Shown here piece after piece: positions 9,195-18,195 of a stretch of DNA of 64,000 bases. A program made the position numbers and the translations under genes. This DNA is from Limenecus sp048360435. GTDB taxonomy: Bacteria; Cyanobacteriota; Vampirovibrionia; Gastranaerophilales; Gastranaerophilaceae. Under the pieces are notes generated by a model. It saw nothing but the letters and a program-made list of their open reading frames with translations, made no database searches and had not been told where the DNA came from. Position 1 is the first letter of the stretch. Each line of letters starts with the position of its first letter. The DNA lies in NCBI GenBank assembly GCA_048360435.1, contig DBGCOP010000027.1, positions 310,001-374,000 of the forward strand, read 5' to 3'.

Positions 9195-9959
9195 ATGGAT
9201 TTGACCTCATTAATCGGCGTATTTTTTGGGATTGTATGTATCTTAATAGGACAAGCTCTTGAAGGCGGAAATGTTGGACAGCTTTTGCAGATTACAGCTG
9301 CTTTTATTGTTTTTGGCGGTACCGGTGGTGCTGTTTTGCTCAGCTTTTCAGTTGTTGAGCTTAAAAACGCTGTTGTTCTTTTAAAAGATGTTTTTATGGG
9401 CGAAAATGTTGTTTTTGACGATGTTATTGCTGAATTGATAAAATTTGCTACAAAAGCAAGAAGAGAAGGTGCTATTTCTTTGGAGAAAGAGGCCAGAACT
9501 GCGTCAGACAGTTTAATGGTAATGGGGCTTGAAGCTGTTGCTGACGGAACGGATCCTGCACTTGTAAGACAAATGATGGAAACTCAAGTATCTTTACTTG
9601 AAGAAAAAGTAAATGGTGGAGCTAAAGTTTGGGAATCAGCCGGAGGATTTTCTCCTACTATTGGTATCATAGGTGCAGTATTGGGCTTGATTCAGGTTAT
9701 GCAGAATTTGTCAGATCCTTCAAAACTTGGTGCAGGTATTGCGGTTGCTTTTGTTGCAACTGTTTATGGTGTAGGTGCAGCTAACTTGATTTTTATTCCT
9801 ATATCAACAAAACTCAAATTTAAGTTTAAAAAAGTTTTTCTGAAAAAAGAAATGATTATAGAAGGTATACTTGCAATACAGGCTGGAGAAAGCCCTGCAT
9901 TGATAGAACGTAAATTACAGGCATATATTCTTGACAGTCATATGAAGGAAGAAGCATAG
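9195..9959 (+). CDS. motA: Flagellar motor stator protein MotA
   Basis: Proton-channel stator subunit that couples ion flow to flagellar rotation. The 254 residues have four membrane segments: about 5-22, 30-50, and the pair around 150-170 and 180-200. The last pair carries the GFSPTIGIIGAVLGLI and GIAVAFVATVYGVGAANL signatures that include the channel proline/glycine motifs. The cytoplasmic loop between segments 2 and 3 holds the charged REGAISLEKEAR stretch that contacts FliG. A GGAG site precedes the ATG. motB follows after 4 nt. No other flagellar gene is in the window. Confidence 0.95.
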   Translation: MDLTSLIGVFFGIVCILIGQALEGGNVGQLLQITAAFIVFGGTGGAVLLSFSVVELKNAVVLLKDVFMGENVVFDDVIAELIKFATKARREGAISLEKEARTASDSLMVMGLEAVADGTDPALVRQMMETQVSLLEEKVNGGAKVWESAGGFSPTIGIIGAVLGLIQVMQNLSDPSKLGAGIAVAFVATVYGVGAANLIFIPISTKLKFKFKKVFLKKEMIIEGILAIQAGESPALIERKLQAYILDSHMKEEA

Positions 9960-9963
9960 CTTT

Positions 9964-10959
9964 ATGGCGAGAAAAAAGAAACCGGAAGAACATGAAAATT
10001 TAGAAAGATGGCTTGTGTCTTATGCTGATTTTATGACGCTTCTTTTTGCTACATTTGTTGTTCTTTATGCTTTGTCTCAGATTAACGTTAATGAGTTTAA
10101 AAAAGTTGAGGAGTCTTTAAAAAAGGCATTTAGCATGCAGTCTTTTTGGGATGGTGGAAGCGGAGTTATGAATGCAGGAAACTCTCTTCTCGATGAAAGC
10201 TCTGCTAATTCAATGATTGATTCTTTGATGATGGAATACATAAGTCCAAGATATGAGCAGGAATCTTATGAACAGATAAAGAAAGAACTTGATGATATGA
10301 AAAAATCAGGTGAACTTTCAGGTATAAATGCTTCTATTGATGAAAGAGGGCTCGTTATTATTTTGAATGACAACAATATTCTTTTTAAATCAGGTTCAGC
10401 ACAACTTAGTGATGATGCTTTGAAAAAACTTGAAAAAATTGGAAAACTTATTGTTGAAAAATTTGCAATGCATTCTATAAGAGTAGAAGGTCATACTGAT
10501 AGTGCTCCTATTAAGAGTGAAATTTATCCTTCTAACTGGGAGCTTTCGTCTGCACGTGCAGCATCGATTGTAAGATATTTTATAGATAAATTTAAAATAT
10601 TGCCGGATTTGTTGTCTGCTGTCGGATATGCTGATACACGTCCTGCTGAAAACGGAAAAGGCAAAAGTGATTTTTCGAAAAATAGAAGAGTAGAAGTCGT
10701 TGTTCAACGAAATCAATATAAAAATCTTGACCATTATCAGAATACATATTTGAAAATGGATAAATCAGAACAACAGAGAAGAAGAAATGAACAAATTAAA
10801 ATAATTAAAGAAATTGATAACAGAGAAATACAATCTCTTGGGGATGATATAAAACATTCTTCAGGACTGACAAAAGATGCTGCTTCTGTTTATGAAGAAT
10901 CAAATAATGACTTTCTTAATGAATCTAAGAGGATTGATGATTTGTATACAAGAAAATAA
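9964..10959 (+). CDS. motB: Flagellar motor stator protein MotB (OmpA-like)
   Basis: Partner of MotA. A single N-terminal membrane helix (about 18-42) begins with RWLVSYADFMTLL; the Asp in YADFMT is the proton-carrying residue. A linker follows, then an OmpA/MotB peptidoglycan-binding domain (about 115-250) with the VEGHTDSAP and NWELSSARAASIVRYF motifs. The 331 residues run about 80 beyond the OmpA domain as a charged, probably helical tail. It forms an operon with motA, 4 nt apart. Confidence 0.95.
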   Translation: MARKKKPEEHENLERWLVSYADFMTLLFATFVVLYALSQINVNEFKKVEESLKKAFSMQSFWDGGSGVMNAGNSLLDESSANSMIDSLMMEYISPRYEQESYEQIKKELDDMKKSGELSGINASIDERGLVIILNDNNILFKSGSAQLSDDALKKLEKIGKLIVEKFAMHSIRVEGHTDSAPIKSEIYPSNWELSSARAASIVRYFIDKFKILPDLLSAVGYADTRPAENGKGKSDFSKNRRVEVVVQRNQYKNLDHYQNTYLKMDKSEQQRRRNEQIKIIKEIDNREIQSLGDDIKHSSGLTKDAASVYEESNNDFLNESKRIDDLYTRK

Positions 10960-11090
10960 CTAGAATCTGCTATTTTATGTTATTGGAAAAATTTTTAAGT
11001 GAGTTTACTGTATTTTTATAGTAATATCATTATTGTAAACGGGCTGTTTAAATAACTGGTAATTGTTTGGAAATTAAGAAGGAAAGTCGT

Positions 11091-12344
11091 TTGCAGAATA
11101 TTAAATTAACTAAATTCATATTAATATCATTGATTCTTGGGATCTTTACAGGAATTGCGTTTCCTGCGTTTGCCGTAAAACTCTCTCCTCTTGCAATGAT
11201 GTTTTTGAATATGGTTAAAATGATTATTGCTCCTTTGCTTTTTGCTACTCTTGTTATTGGAATAGCAGGGCACGGTGATATAAAAAGTCTTGGAAAAATA
11301 GGTTTTAAGACTATTATTTATTTTGAAGTAGTAACAATTGCAGCTCTTTGCATCGGTCTGGGAATAGGTCATTTTACACAGCCGGGAGCAGGATTGGAAA
11401 ATGTTATAAATGTTTCTGCGGCAAATTTAGATGCAGTGAATGCAATGAGTCAAACAGGTTCTCACGCTTCTTTGATGCAGCTGGTTATGGACATTTTCCC
11501 TTCGAGTGTTGTTAAATCTATGGCAGAAGGTAATCTTCTTCAGATTGTTGTATTCAGTTTGTTTTTTGCTCTTGCTATATGCGCTGTGGGACAAAAGGCA
11601 AAGCCTATTATGGATTTTTTAAATTCACTTTCAGAGGTCATGTTTAAGTTTACCGAATATGTCATGTGGTTTGCGCCTGTCGGGGTTTTTGCTGCTATTG
11701 CAAGTACAATCGGCAGCAGCGGTATAGGTATTTTGAAAAATTACGTAAAAATTGTTTTTTCTCTCTATTTTGCACTTGTTGTTTTTATTATTTTTATAAT
11801 TCTTATGGTTTGTTATATTGTAAAAGTTCCTTTTAAAGGCTTGATTAGAACATTAAAAGATCCTGCATTGCTGGCATTTTCTACTGCGAGTTCGGAAGCT
11901 GCACTGCCAAAAGCAATGGAACAGATGGAGAAATTCGGTGTTCCCAAAAATATTGTTGGCTTTGTTATGCCTACCGGATATACATTCAATCTTGACGGAA
12001 GTACTTTATATCTTTCAATGGCGGTGTTGTTTGCCACTCAGCTTGTAGGAATTGACTTGTCATTGAAACATCAGCTGATTATTATGTTTGCTTTAATGTT
12101 CACAAGCAAAGGTGTTGCCGGAGTGCCGAGAGCATCTCTTGTTGTTCTTGCAGGCACTTTATCCAGTCTTGGTTATCCTTTGATTGGTGTTGCAATTTTA
12201 CTGGGTATTGATCAGGTTCTTGATATGGGACGTACAACGGTAAATCTTGTCGGTAACTGTATTGCTACAATATTTATAGCAAAATGGGAAAATGAATTTG
12301 ATTATGAAAAGATGAATAACTATCTTGAGTCAAATGATATATAA
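11091..12344 (+). CDS. Dicarboxylate/amino acid:cation symporter (DAACS family)
   Basis: An inner-membrane symporter of the GltP/DctA family, about 417 residues from this start. The family hallmarks are present: the re-entrant-loop segment AFSTASSEAALPKAM, the NLDGSTLYLSMAVLF segment, and the C-terminal cation and substrate site DMGRTTVNLVGNC. It likely takes up glutamate, aspartate or C4-dicarboxylates, but the exact substrate is not decidable here. The start is uncertain. A TTG at 11067 extends it by 8 residues but has no ribosome site, whereas AAGGAAAG lies properly spaced before the TTG at 11091. Confidence 0.92.
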   Translation: MQNIKLTKFILISLILGIFTGIAFPAFAVKLSPLAMMFLNMVKMIIAPLLFATLVIGIAGHGDIKSLGKIGFKTIIYFEVVTIAALCIGLGIGHFTQPGAGLENVINVSAANLDAVNAMSQTGSHASLMQLVMDIFPSSVVKSMAEGNLLQIVVFSLFFALAICAVGQKAKPIMDFLNSLSEVMFKFTEYVMWFAPVGVFAAIASTIGSSGIGILKNYVKIVFSLYFALVVFIIFIILMVCYIVKVPFKGLIRTLKDPALLAFSTASSEAALPKAMEQMEKFGVPKNIVGFVMPTGYTFNLDGSTLYLSMAVLFATQLVGIDLSLKHQLIIMFALMFTSKGVAGVPRASLVVLAGTLSSLGYPLIGVAILLGIDQVLDMGRTTVNLVGNCIATIFIAKWENEFDYEKMNNYLESNDI

Positions 12345-12404
12345 AATTTTTTGATTGTTGTATAATAATTTTGTTGAGACTTGAAACAGTGATTGGCGGG
12401 TAAT

Positions 12405-13358
12405 ATGCTTCAAATTTTTAAAACACAGGAAGACAGAACCTTAAAAGAACTTTCCATAGAAGAATTTGAAAAAGGCTCCTGGTTTAATCTGATAAAACCA
12501 ACCGCTGATGAAATTAAAGTTGTTGCTGCTGCTTTGAATATTGATGCAGACTTTTTGAGAGATTCTTTGGACTCGGAAGAAAGATCACGTATAGAGCTTG
12601 ATGATGATAAATTATTAATAATCACGAATATTCCTATGATGGAAGATGAAAACAGTTTTGATACTTTGCCGTTGGGGGTTATTATGACTCCTGACAATAT
12701 TGTTACTGTTTCATTGAAAGAAAATAGAATTATTTCTTTCTTTAATCAAGATACAGCAAAGCTCTTTGATACATCTGACAAAACAAGATTTTTGTTTCAG
12801 ATTTTGTTCAGATCAACAAAATTTTATTTGAGATATTTGGAGCATATAAATCGTCACACTGACAAAATTGAAGAAGAGTTGAGAAGAACTATGAAGAACA
12901 AGGCTCTTTTTCAACTGCTTGATGTGCAAAAATCTCTTGTATATTTTACAACTGCATTGAAAGACAATGGCAGAGTCCTTGAAAAACTCAGCAGATTTAA
13001 GAAACTTGCCGGTTTTTCTAACTTTATGGAATATAATGAAGAAGTTGAAGATCTTGTTGAAGACGTAATCATTGAAAATAAACAGGCTGTTGAAATGGTA
13101 GAAATGCACAGAAATATTCTTGAGAGTATGATGGATGCTTTTGCTTCAATTATTTCTAACAACTTGAACATTGTTATGAAGTTTTTGACTTCTGTAACAA
13201 TTATTCTTGCTATACCGACAATGGTTGCAAGTTTCTGGGGGATGAACGTAGAGATTCCTATGGCTCATGCTCAATTTGCTTTTTTGGGAATATTGCTGTT
13301 TTCTTTAGTATTAGCTGGTATAATAGCTGTGATATTAGCCAGAAAGGGACTATTCTAA
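12405..13358 (+). CDS. corA: CorA-family magnesium/divalent metal transporter
   Basis: Homopentameric Mg2+ channel. There is a long cytoplasmic N-terminal domain (about 1-250) and two C-terminal membrane helices, with the signature GMN at the end of the first (FWGMNVEIP). The C-terminal tail is short and basic (ARKGLF), as in the family. About 317 residues, a normal length. A TTG at 12393 could add four residues. It lies 60 nt downstream of the symporter on the same strand. Confidence 0.94.
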   Translation: MLQIFKTQEDRTLKELSIEEFEKGSWFNLIKPTADEIKVVAAALNIDADFLRDSLDSEERSRIELDDDKLLIITNIPMMEDENSFDTLPLGVIMTPDNIVTVSLKENRIISFFNQDTAKLFDTSDKTRFLFQILFRSTKFYLRYLEHINRHTDKIEEELRRTMKNKALFQLLDVQKSLVYFTTALKDNGRVLEKLSRFKKLAGFSNFMEYNEEVEDLVEDVIIENKQAVEMVEMHRNILESMMDAFASIISNNLNIVMKFLTSVTIILAIPTMVASFWGMNVEIPMAHAQFAFLGILLFSLVLAGIIAVILARKGLF

Positions 13359-13480
13359 TTTTACTGCATCATAGTATCTTTAAGTTATTGTAACAATCTA
13401 TATAAAAAAACAGCATGATTAGCAAATTTTTTTATGTTTCGTCTTAATATCAGTAGTCAGTGTGTTATGAGGTTAAAATA

Positions 13481-16400
13481 GTGAATATTGAAGGCTTGAA
13501 TTTGACAAAGAAAATCAGTGTATCTAACCCGGTCAGAGTAAACCACAACAAGCATAATCCTTCTTTCTCAGGGCATATATTAACACAGGACACACATGGT
13601 GAGGATGTTTATAAATTTAACCTTCCGAATGCTCCTGAGGGTACTACTTTAATTCTTGCTGTAATGTCTACTGATAAAAATGGAGATTACAAACTTGTAC
13701 AAAAACCTTTTGAATGGGGTGAAAAACTTAACGGTTTTAACTCCATTATTATACCTGCATCTTCTTTAAACCTTGAGAAAAATCAGGTTCTCGGGTACAA
13801 ATTTAAAGTAGCAGGCAAAACTGACTTTACGGATAATTATGTTAGAGATGGTGAATTCAATATTGCCATGCCTCTTGACCGCTCTAACCCTGAAAGACCA
13901 CGACAAATTGAACACGTACTGATTGATTCATTTAATATAAACGATTTTTCAAAACGTGTAAAAAGAAATCATTTTAACCTTTTAGGCGGAACTTTGAACA
14001 CTGTCAATGAAAAAGTTGATGACCTTTACAAAGCTGGCGTAAGAAATATTCTTGGTACACCAATTTTCGGTCAGGATAATAAATCAAGCCATGGCTATTG
14101 GACAACAAACCCTTATCAAATAACAAACAATCTTGGTAATCTTTCTGACTTTAATAAGTTGATGATTAACCTTTATAAACACAATATGAGCTGGACTGCT
14201 GACGGTGCGTTTGTTAATGAAGGACTTGAAGGCATTCACATGGCTGATATGGTTAATTGGGGAGAAGACAGCCCGTTTATTCATATGTTTGAAACTAAAG
14301 ATATAGGTAATCAGCCTTTTAAATTTGGTATTCTTTCAAAACAAGAAGATGTTGAAAAACATACTCATATTCAGCTTATGAATGCGCCGTATAAGATAGT
14401 TTTTGAAAAAGCTGATGACGGTACTTACAAAGAAGCTGAAATTATTAAGAATAAAAATTATACTTCACAGAAGCCTACATATATTCAAGTTTTCGATGAC
14501 AGACTTGCTTCAGAATCACAGATGAATGGTGATGAAAAGTTTAATGTTTATGCAAATAAAGACAGTGGAGATAATTTTGAAATAGCAAATTATAAAGATT
14601 CTGTGCAAGCATATAACCGCAGGGTTGAGCCTAAAAATGTTAAAGAAAATTATGAAAAATATCTGGCAGTAAAAAAACATAATCCTGACATTGAATTTAA
14701 AAATACATTGAAAGAATGGCCTAATTTCAAACTCGAAATGTCGAATAAAGATGGTGGTGTTTCTCTTTGGGTAGGAAATAGTGATATTGCCAAAAAACGT
14801 TTTGTTGTATTTGAATCAGTGCTTGATGGAAGTACTCTTTCAAAAGAGAAAAAAGACCTCATAAAAGCAGCGCAGTATCAGGTTCAAGATGATACTATTC
14901 AGGTGGGTAAATTTTGGACTGGTGAAGTTTCAAGAAAACTCACAGAGTATACTGCACACGAAATCGCACAAAAATTGAAGGACAGTTCTGTTGATAGTTA
15001 TAAAACAGCAATTAATTCTTTAATAAAAGAAGGAAAACTTGCTCCTCAGGCTTCAATTGTTCTGGCTCAAGAAGGTTCTGATGGTTCACCGCTTGAAAAT
15101 ATGCTCAGCACTAACTGGATGGGGGAACGTGATTATACTTTAAAAACACAAAAACTCCCTGAATCTATTACTGACGGTTTGATGTCTTATCCAATGGATG
15201 CGATTGAATTTTCTCCGGATTTGAATGGAGTTCTTGCGTATCCTTACATAAAGAACTTTGCAGTAACAGAAGACACAGTTGGTTTATCAAGATTTGATAT
15301 GTTCAAGATGGGTGATAAATATTATAAGCTAATGCCTGAAAAGTACAGAGCTTTGTATAAATCTATGGATAATGTTTATGCAAAAGAAATGGCTGCTCAA
15401 GCAATGGACATTATGAACTCTTTGCAGGAAAAAACAGGTATTTCTTATCTCAATTCAAACAATGAATTGACTCAACAGGGTAAAGAGGTTTATTCTCTTG
15501 TTGCTTCTGATATAGCAAAGTTTCTTATTGTTTCTTCTTTGGCTCCTGAAATTCAACCGGAACAAAATGATTATATGTTAGAGTATGATGTTAAAAAATT
15601 GAACAACGTTGATACTTGTTATTTGGGCTTGCAATATGAAACATCTCCTGAAGATATAGCTAAGTCATTAATTAATAAAATTAAAAACGGTCTTAATAAT
15701 ATTGATGATAATGCAAAGGCAAAATTTGTAGATAGTCTTTATAATAGAATTGGAAAAATCGATTCAGATACGGTTAATGTAGCAAAATTGATTGTTGAAA
15801 AAACAGAATCAGGACTTGATTGGAGAATAGATGCAGCAAAAGACGTTGCTGATTGGGATTCTGAAGAGGCCGGTTACGTATCTAAAAAAGATAATTTGAA
15901 TTTTGTATTGTCTTTCTGGAATAAATTCAATAAAGGCGTTAGAGAATACAATCCAAAATCTTATACAATTGGTGAACTTACTGATATAAATGATAGTGAC
16001 TTACCGAAGTCACAATTCCTTCAAAAAACAGGTTTTACAACCCTGTCTGATTATGATTGGTTCTATGGTACTTTGCCTGCCGTATATGGTCAGAATGCAG
16101 ATGGAAATAATAGTTCTGATATTTATAAGACAATTTCAGAAAAGTTTGGCAAATATAAAGATTCAGGTTTTGCTGAACACATAAATTATGCACACAGATT
16201 TGTCGGAAACCAAGACAAACCAAGAATAAATCATCTTTTATCAATGAACGTTGGTGCTTTCAATTCTGATAAGATGAAAGAAACGAAAAGAATTTTTGAT
16301 AATGCATTGAACTCTTCCGAAGAATTTAAAAATCTGGGTGAATCCAATAAAAATTCATACAAAGAAGCTTTGCGAATGATTTCTGAGGGGGCTTATAAAA

Positions 16401-17275
16401 TAAATGGTAAATTCAAAGAATATGACAACGAAAACTTCGGGGTCAGACCGTTTGATTTTACTATTGAAGAAATTACAAAATTGGCAAAAGAAATAAGCCC
16501 TGAATTTAAAAAGTTTGCTGATGAAAATAAATCTTCAGTTGAAAAATTAGAAGCTGATATTCTTAAAAATCTTATATCCTTTGCATTAGAAAAAAATGAG
16601 GCAATTACATTTGCTCAGGTTGGCCTACCGGGTAATCCGACTACGTATGCAGGTGATGAACTTGGCATGACCGGCTGGGAAACTGCTTGTAAAAATGAAA
16701 AACAAGAAAACAGAAATGCTTTAAGATGGGATTGGTTGAATAATGAAAATTATAAATTTATAAAAAATCATTATGATAACATTTCAAAAATCAGAAACAT
16801 AAGAAATGATTCAGCTGCGTCAGCTCTTGTTAACGGTGCAACAATAAAACTTTATCAACAACCTTTAACAAATAAGGGTAATGCAATTGCTTTTTATCGA
16901 TATAATGACAAAACAGATTCAATTGTAGTTTTGCATAACAGTGCATATGGTTCAGAACCCTGGGAACGAGGAGATAATGCATATATGGACAGTATTAAAC
17001 TTGGCGGTTTGCCGATGGGGTTGCCTAGTGGAACAGTGTTTGTAAATGCTTTGAATAAGTCTGAACGTTACATGGTTAAAGACGGAGCAAGAATTGAACG
17101 TGTTGATGACAAAGGGCATAGAATCGGAGATATTGAGCTTGGTAAAAAAGGCTTGATACTTGTTCGCGAAAAGGATTTTAGAGGTAATGCTTTTCCGTCT
17201 TTCAAAGGAAAAATTGAAAATCCAAATGTAAAACTTGCGAATACAAAATATAATTTTTCTTATATGAAAAGATAA
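13481..17275 (+). CDS. Giant GH13-like alpha-amylase-family protein
   Basis: A glycoside-hydrolase clan H type protein of about 1264 residues with no signal peptide. The catalytic triad of the alpha-amylase fold can be read: Asp in WRIDAAKD (about residue 784), Glu in TIGELTD (about 832) and Asp in VGNQDKPR (about 912, with Gln where His is usual). A beta-sandwich-like N-terminus precedes, and the C-terminal third holds TYAGDELGMTGWE, the common GDE(x)G segment. About 500 residues of non-standard insertion lie between the N-terminus and region II. Tags SFSG near the N-terminus and SFKG near the C-terminus also occur in the 973-residue protein at 45645-48566. Start chosen at a GTG with GAGG upstream; a GTG at 13460 is possible. 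Glucan metabolism is inferred; the reaction is unknown. Confidence 0.82.
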   Translation: MNIEGLNLTKKISVSNPVRVNHNKHNPSFSGHILTQDTHGEDVYKFNLPNAPEGTTLILAVMSTDKNGDYKLVQKPFEWGEKLNGFNSIIIPASSLNLEKNQVLGYKFKVAGKTDFTDNYVRDGEFNIAMPLDRSNPERPRQIEHVLIDSFNINDFSKRVKRNHFNLLGGTLNTVNEKVDDLYKAGVRNILGTPIFGQDNKSSHGYWTTNPYQITNNLGNLSDFNKLMINLYKHNMSWTADGAFVNEGLEGIHMADMVNWGEDSPFIHMFETKDIGNQPFKFGILSKQEDVEKHTHIQLMNAPYKIVFEKADDGTYKEAEIIKNKNYTSQKPTYIQVFDDRLASESQMNGDEKFNVYANKDSGDNFEIANYKDSVQAYNRRVEPKNVKENYEKYLAVKKHNPDIEFKNTLKEWPNFKLEMSNKDGGVSLWVGNSDIAKKRFVVFESVLDGSTLSKEKKDLIKAAQYQVQDDTIQVGKFWTGEVSRKLTEYTAHEIAQKLKDSSVDSYKTAINSLIKEGKLAPQASIVLAQEGSDGSPLENMLSTNWMGERDYTLKTQKLPESITDGLMSYPMDAIEFSPDLNGVLAYPYIKNFAVTEDTVGLSRFDMFKMGDKYYKLMPEKYRALYKSMDNVYAKEMAAQAMDIMNSLQEKTGISYLNSNNELTQQGKEVYSLVASDIAKFLIVSSLAPEIQPEQNDYMLEYDVKKLNNVDTCYLGLQYETSPEDIAKSLINKIKNGLNNIDDNAKAKFVDSLYNRIGKIDSDTVNVAKLIVEKTESGLDWRIDAAKDVADWDSEEAGYVSKKDNLNFVLSFWNKFNKGVREYNPKSYTIGELTDINDSDLPKSQFLQKTGFTTLSDYDWFYGTLPAVYGQNADGNNSSDIYKTISEKFGKYKDSGFAEHINYAHRFVGNQDKPRINHLLSMNVGAFNSDKMKETKRIFDNALNSSEEFKNLGESNKNSYKEALRMISEGAYKINGKFKEYDNENFGVRPFDFTIEEITKLAKEISPEFKKFADENKSSVEKLEADILKNLISFALEKNEAITFAQVGLPGNPTTYAGDELGMTGWETACKNEKQENRNALRWDWLNNENYKFIKNHYDNISKIRNIRNDSAASALVNGATIKLYQQPLTNKGNAIAFYRYNDKTDSIVVLHNSAYGSEPWERGDNAYMDSIKLGGLPMGLPSGTVFVNALNKSERYMVKDGARIERVDDKGHRIGDIELGKKGLILVREKDFRGNAFPSFKGKIENPNVKLANTKYNFSYMKR

Positions 17276-17288
17276 TTACTTAAAAGAA

Positions 17289-17317
17289 TTGCAAGCTTGT
17301 TTCTTTTACGATAAAAT
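17289..17317 (+). promoter_or_regulatory. Sigma70-type promoter of the SRP RNA gene
   Basis: TTGCAA (17289-17294) and TAAAAT (17312-17317) are separated by exactly 17 bp, and the first helix of the SRP RNA begins 8-9 nt downstream. Confidence 0.65.
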
Positions 17318-17324
17318 ATAAATC

Positions 17325-17586
17325 AGCCGTGCTCCACGGGGACTTGGCGGATCTCTTGACCCGAACGCTTATGCGGGGTGCAGAGCCTGCTGTGAGGCTA
17401 GTGTGAAAACGGGAACTCAAATATTTATTTATGATTGCTCGGATTTTTTCGGCGAAAGCAATCGAACCGTGTCAGATCAGGAATGAAGCAGCACTAAGAT
17501 TTAACTTTCGGGTGAGAGAATTTTGAGAGGGAGATAAATATTTAGACGAACTGTTTTTATATGTGTCGATAGGCAGTGGCACGGCT
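17325..17586 (+). ncRNA. ffs: Signal recognition particle RNA, large (Alu-containing) type
   Basis: The 5' end GCCGTGC pairs with the 3' end GCACGGC, closing a molecule of about 260 nt. The highly conserved helix-8 segment is present around 17470-17500 (GTCAGATC, a GGAA tetraloop closed by A-U, then the asymmetric AAGCAGCAC side that binds Ffh). The length implies the Bacillus/cyanobacteria-like large form with an Alu domain rather than the 4.5S form. A good promoter precedes it, and T-runs (17586 onward) follow the closing helix as terminator. Confidence 0.87.
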
Positions 17587-17639
17587 TTTTATTTTTTGAT
17601 TATTCTTTGTTTATTAATATATCTTTATTAAGTTTGTAA

Positions 17640-17955
17640 AAAGATTTTTTAGCCAGTTGTATTAGGAGGCATGGTCAATTGTAAAACTTATTTTACAAAA
17701 TTCGTGTTGTGTATGAACTTTGATCTTTGTATGATTATTTTGTTGGAAGTCCATTGGGAGCCAATTAGGAATGAAAGGGGTGATGGCAATTTCCGGGGAT
17801 TGAGTAAATCAGGGAAGAGAATAAGAAAAGGATTTTATTAGATTAGGAAGAATGAAAAAGTTTTAAAAATTAGGTTTTAGGCTACTAGCCACTGGGAAAA
17901 TAGGGAAGAGATTAAAGATTGCAAGGGTTCTGTCAGTTTTGGACAGGACTTTTTT
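17640..17955 (+). ncRNA. Possible structured non-coding RNA of unknown family
   Basis: This purine-rich, comparatively G-rich stretch between the SRP RNA and tRNA-Pro has no convincing gene; a 56-codon frame from an ATG at about 17672 has a badly spaced AGGAGG. It ends in a strong intrinsic terminator on the plus strand. Its composition differs from the flanking AT-rich spacers and suggests an RNA gene. I could not match it to 6S RNA, RNase P RNA or tmRNA by their conserved cores. Confidence 0.3.
17927..17955 (+). terminator. Intrinsic terminator upstream of tRNA-Pro
   Basis: GTTCTGTC and GACAGGAC form an 8-bp stem (one G-U pair) with a 7-nt loop, followed directly by six T. Confidence 0.8.
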
Positions 17956-18039
17956 GTATTAATTCAAAAAAAGGGATTTATTTTTTATTTTCTTGTATTA
18001 AAATAAATATATAGCACATTCAAAAAAAAATTATGAAAT

Positions 18040-18113
<74 letters not shown>

Positions 18114-18163
18114 AAATTTATTTAAAAGACCAGTGCTAACTTTCAGCTTTGGTCTTTTTATTT

Positions 18164-18183
18164 TTGTGTAATATTTGTGTAAT
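18164..18183. repeat. Left copy of TTGTGTAATATTTGTGTAAT (candidate integrase arm site)
   Basis: Two tandem TTTGTGTAAT units spaced 11 bp, about one helical turn. An identical 20-bp copy lies at 34592-34611, inside the other end. The position and tandem form match arm-type sites bound by the N-terminal domain of lambda-like integrases. Confidence 0.65.
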
Positions 18184-18195
18184 CAATGTAGTTTA

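Noticed and set aside
17672..17842. 56-codon plus-strand frame beginning ATGGTCAATTGT
   Set aside because: AGGAGG is only one base from the ATG, and the sequence is not protein-like; treated as part of a possible RNA.
17640..17955. Assignment as RNase P RNA or 6S RNA
   Set aside because: GGAAGTCCATTGGG is only loosely like the RNase P core, and the matching 3' core is missing; no 6S-type closed hairpin was found.
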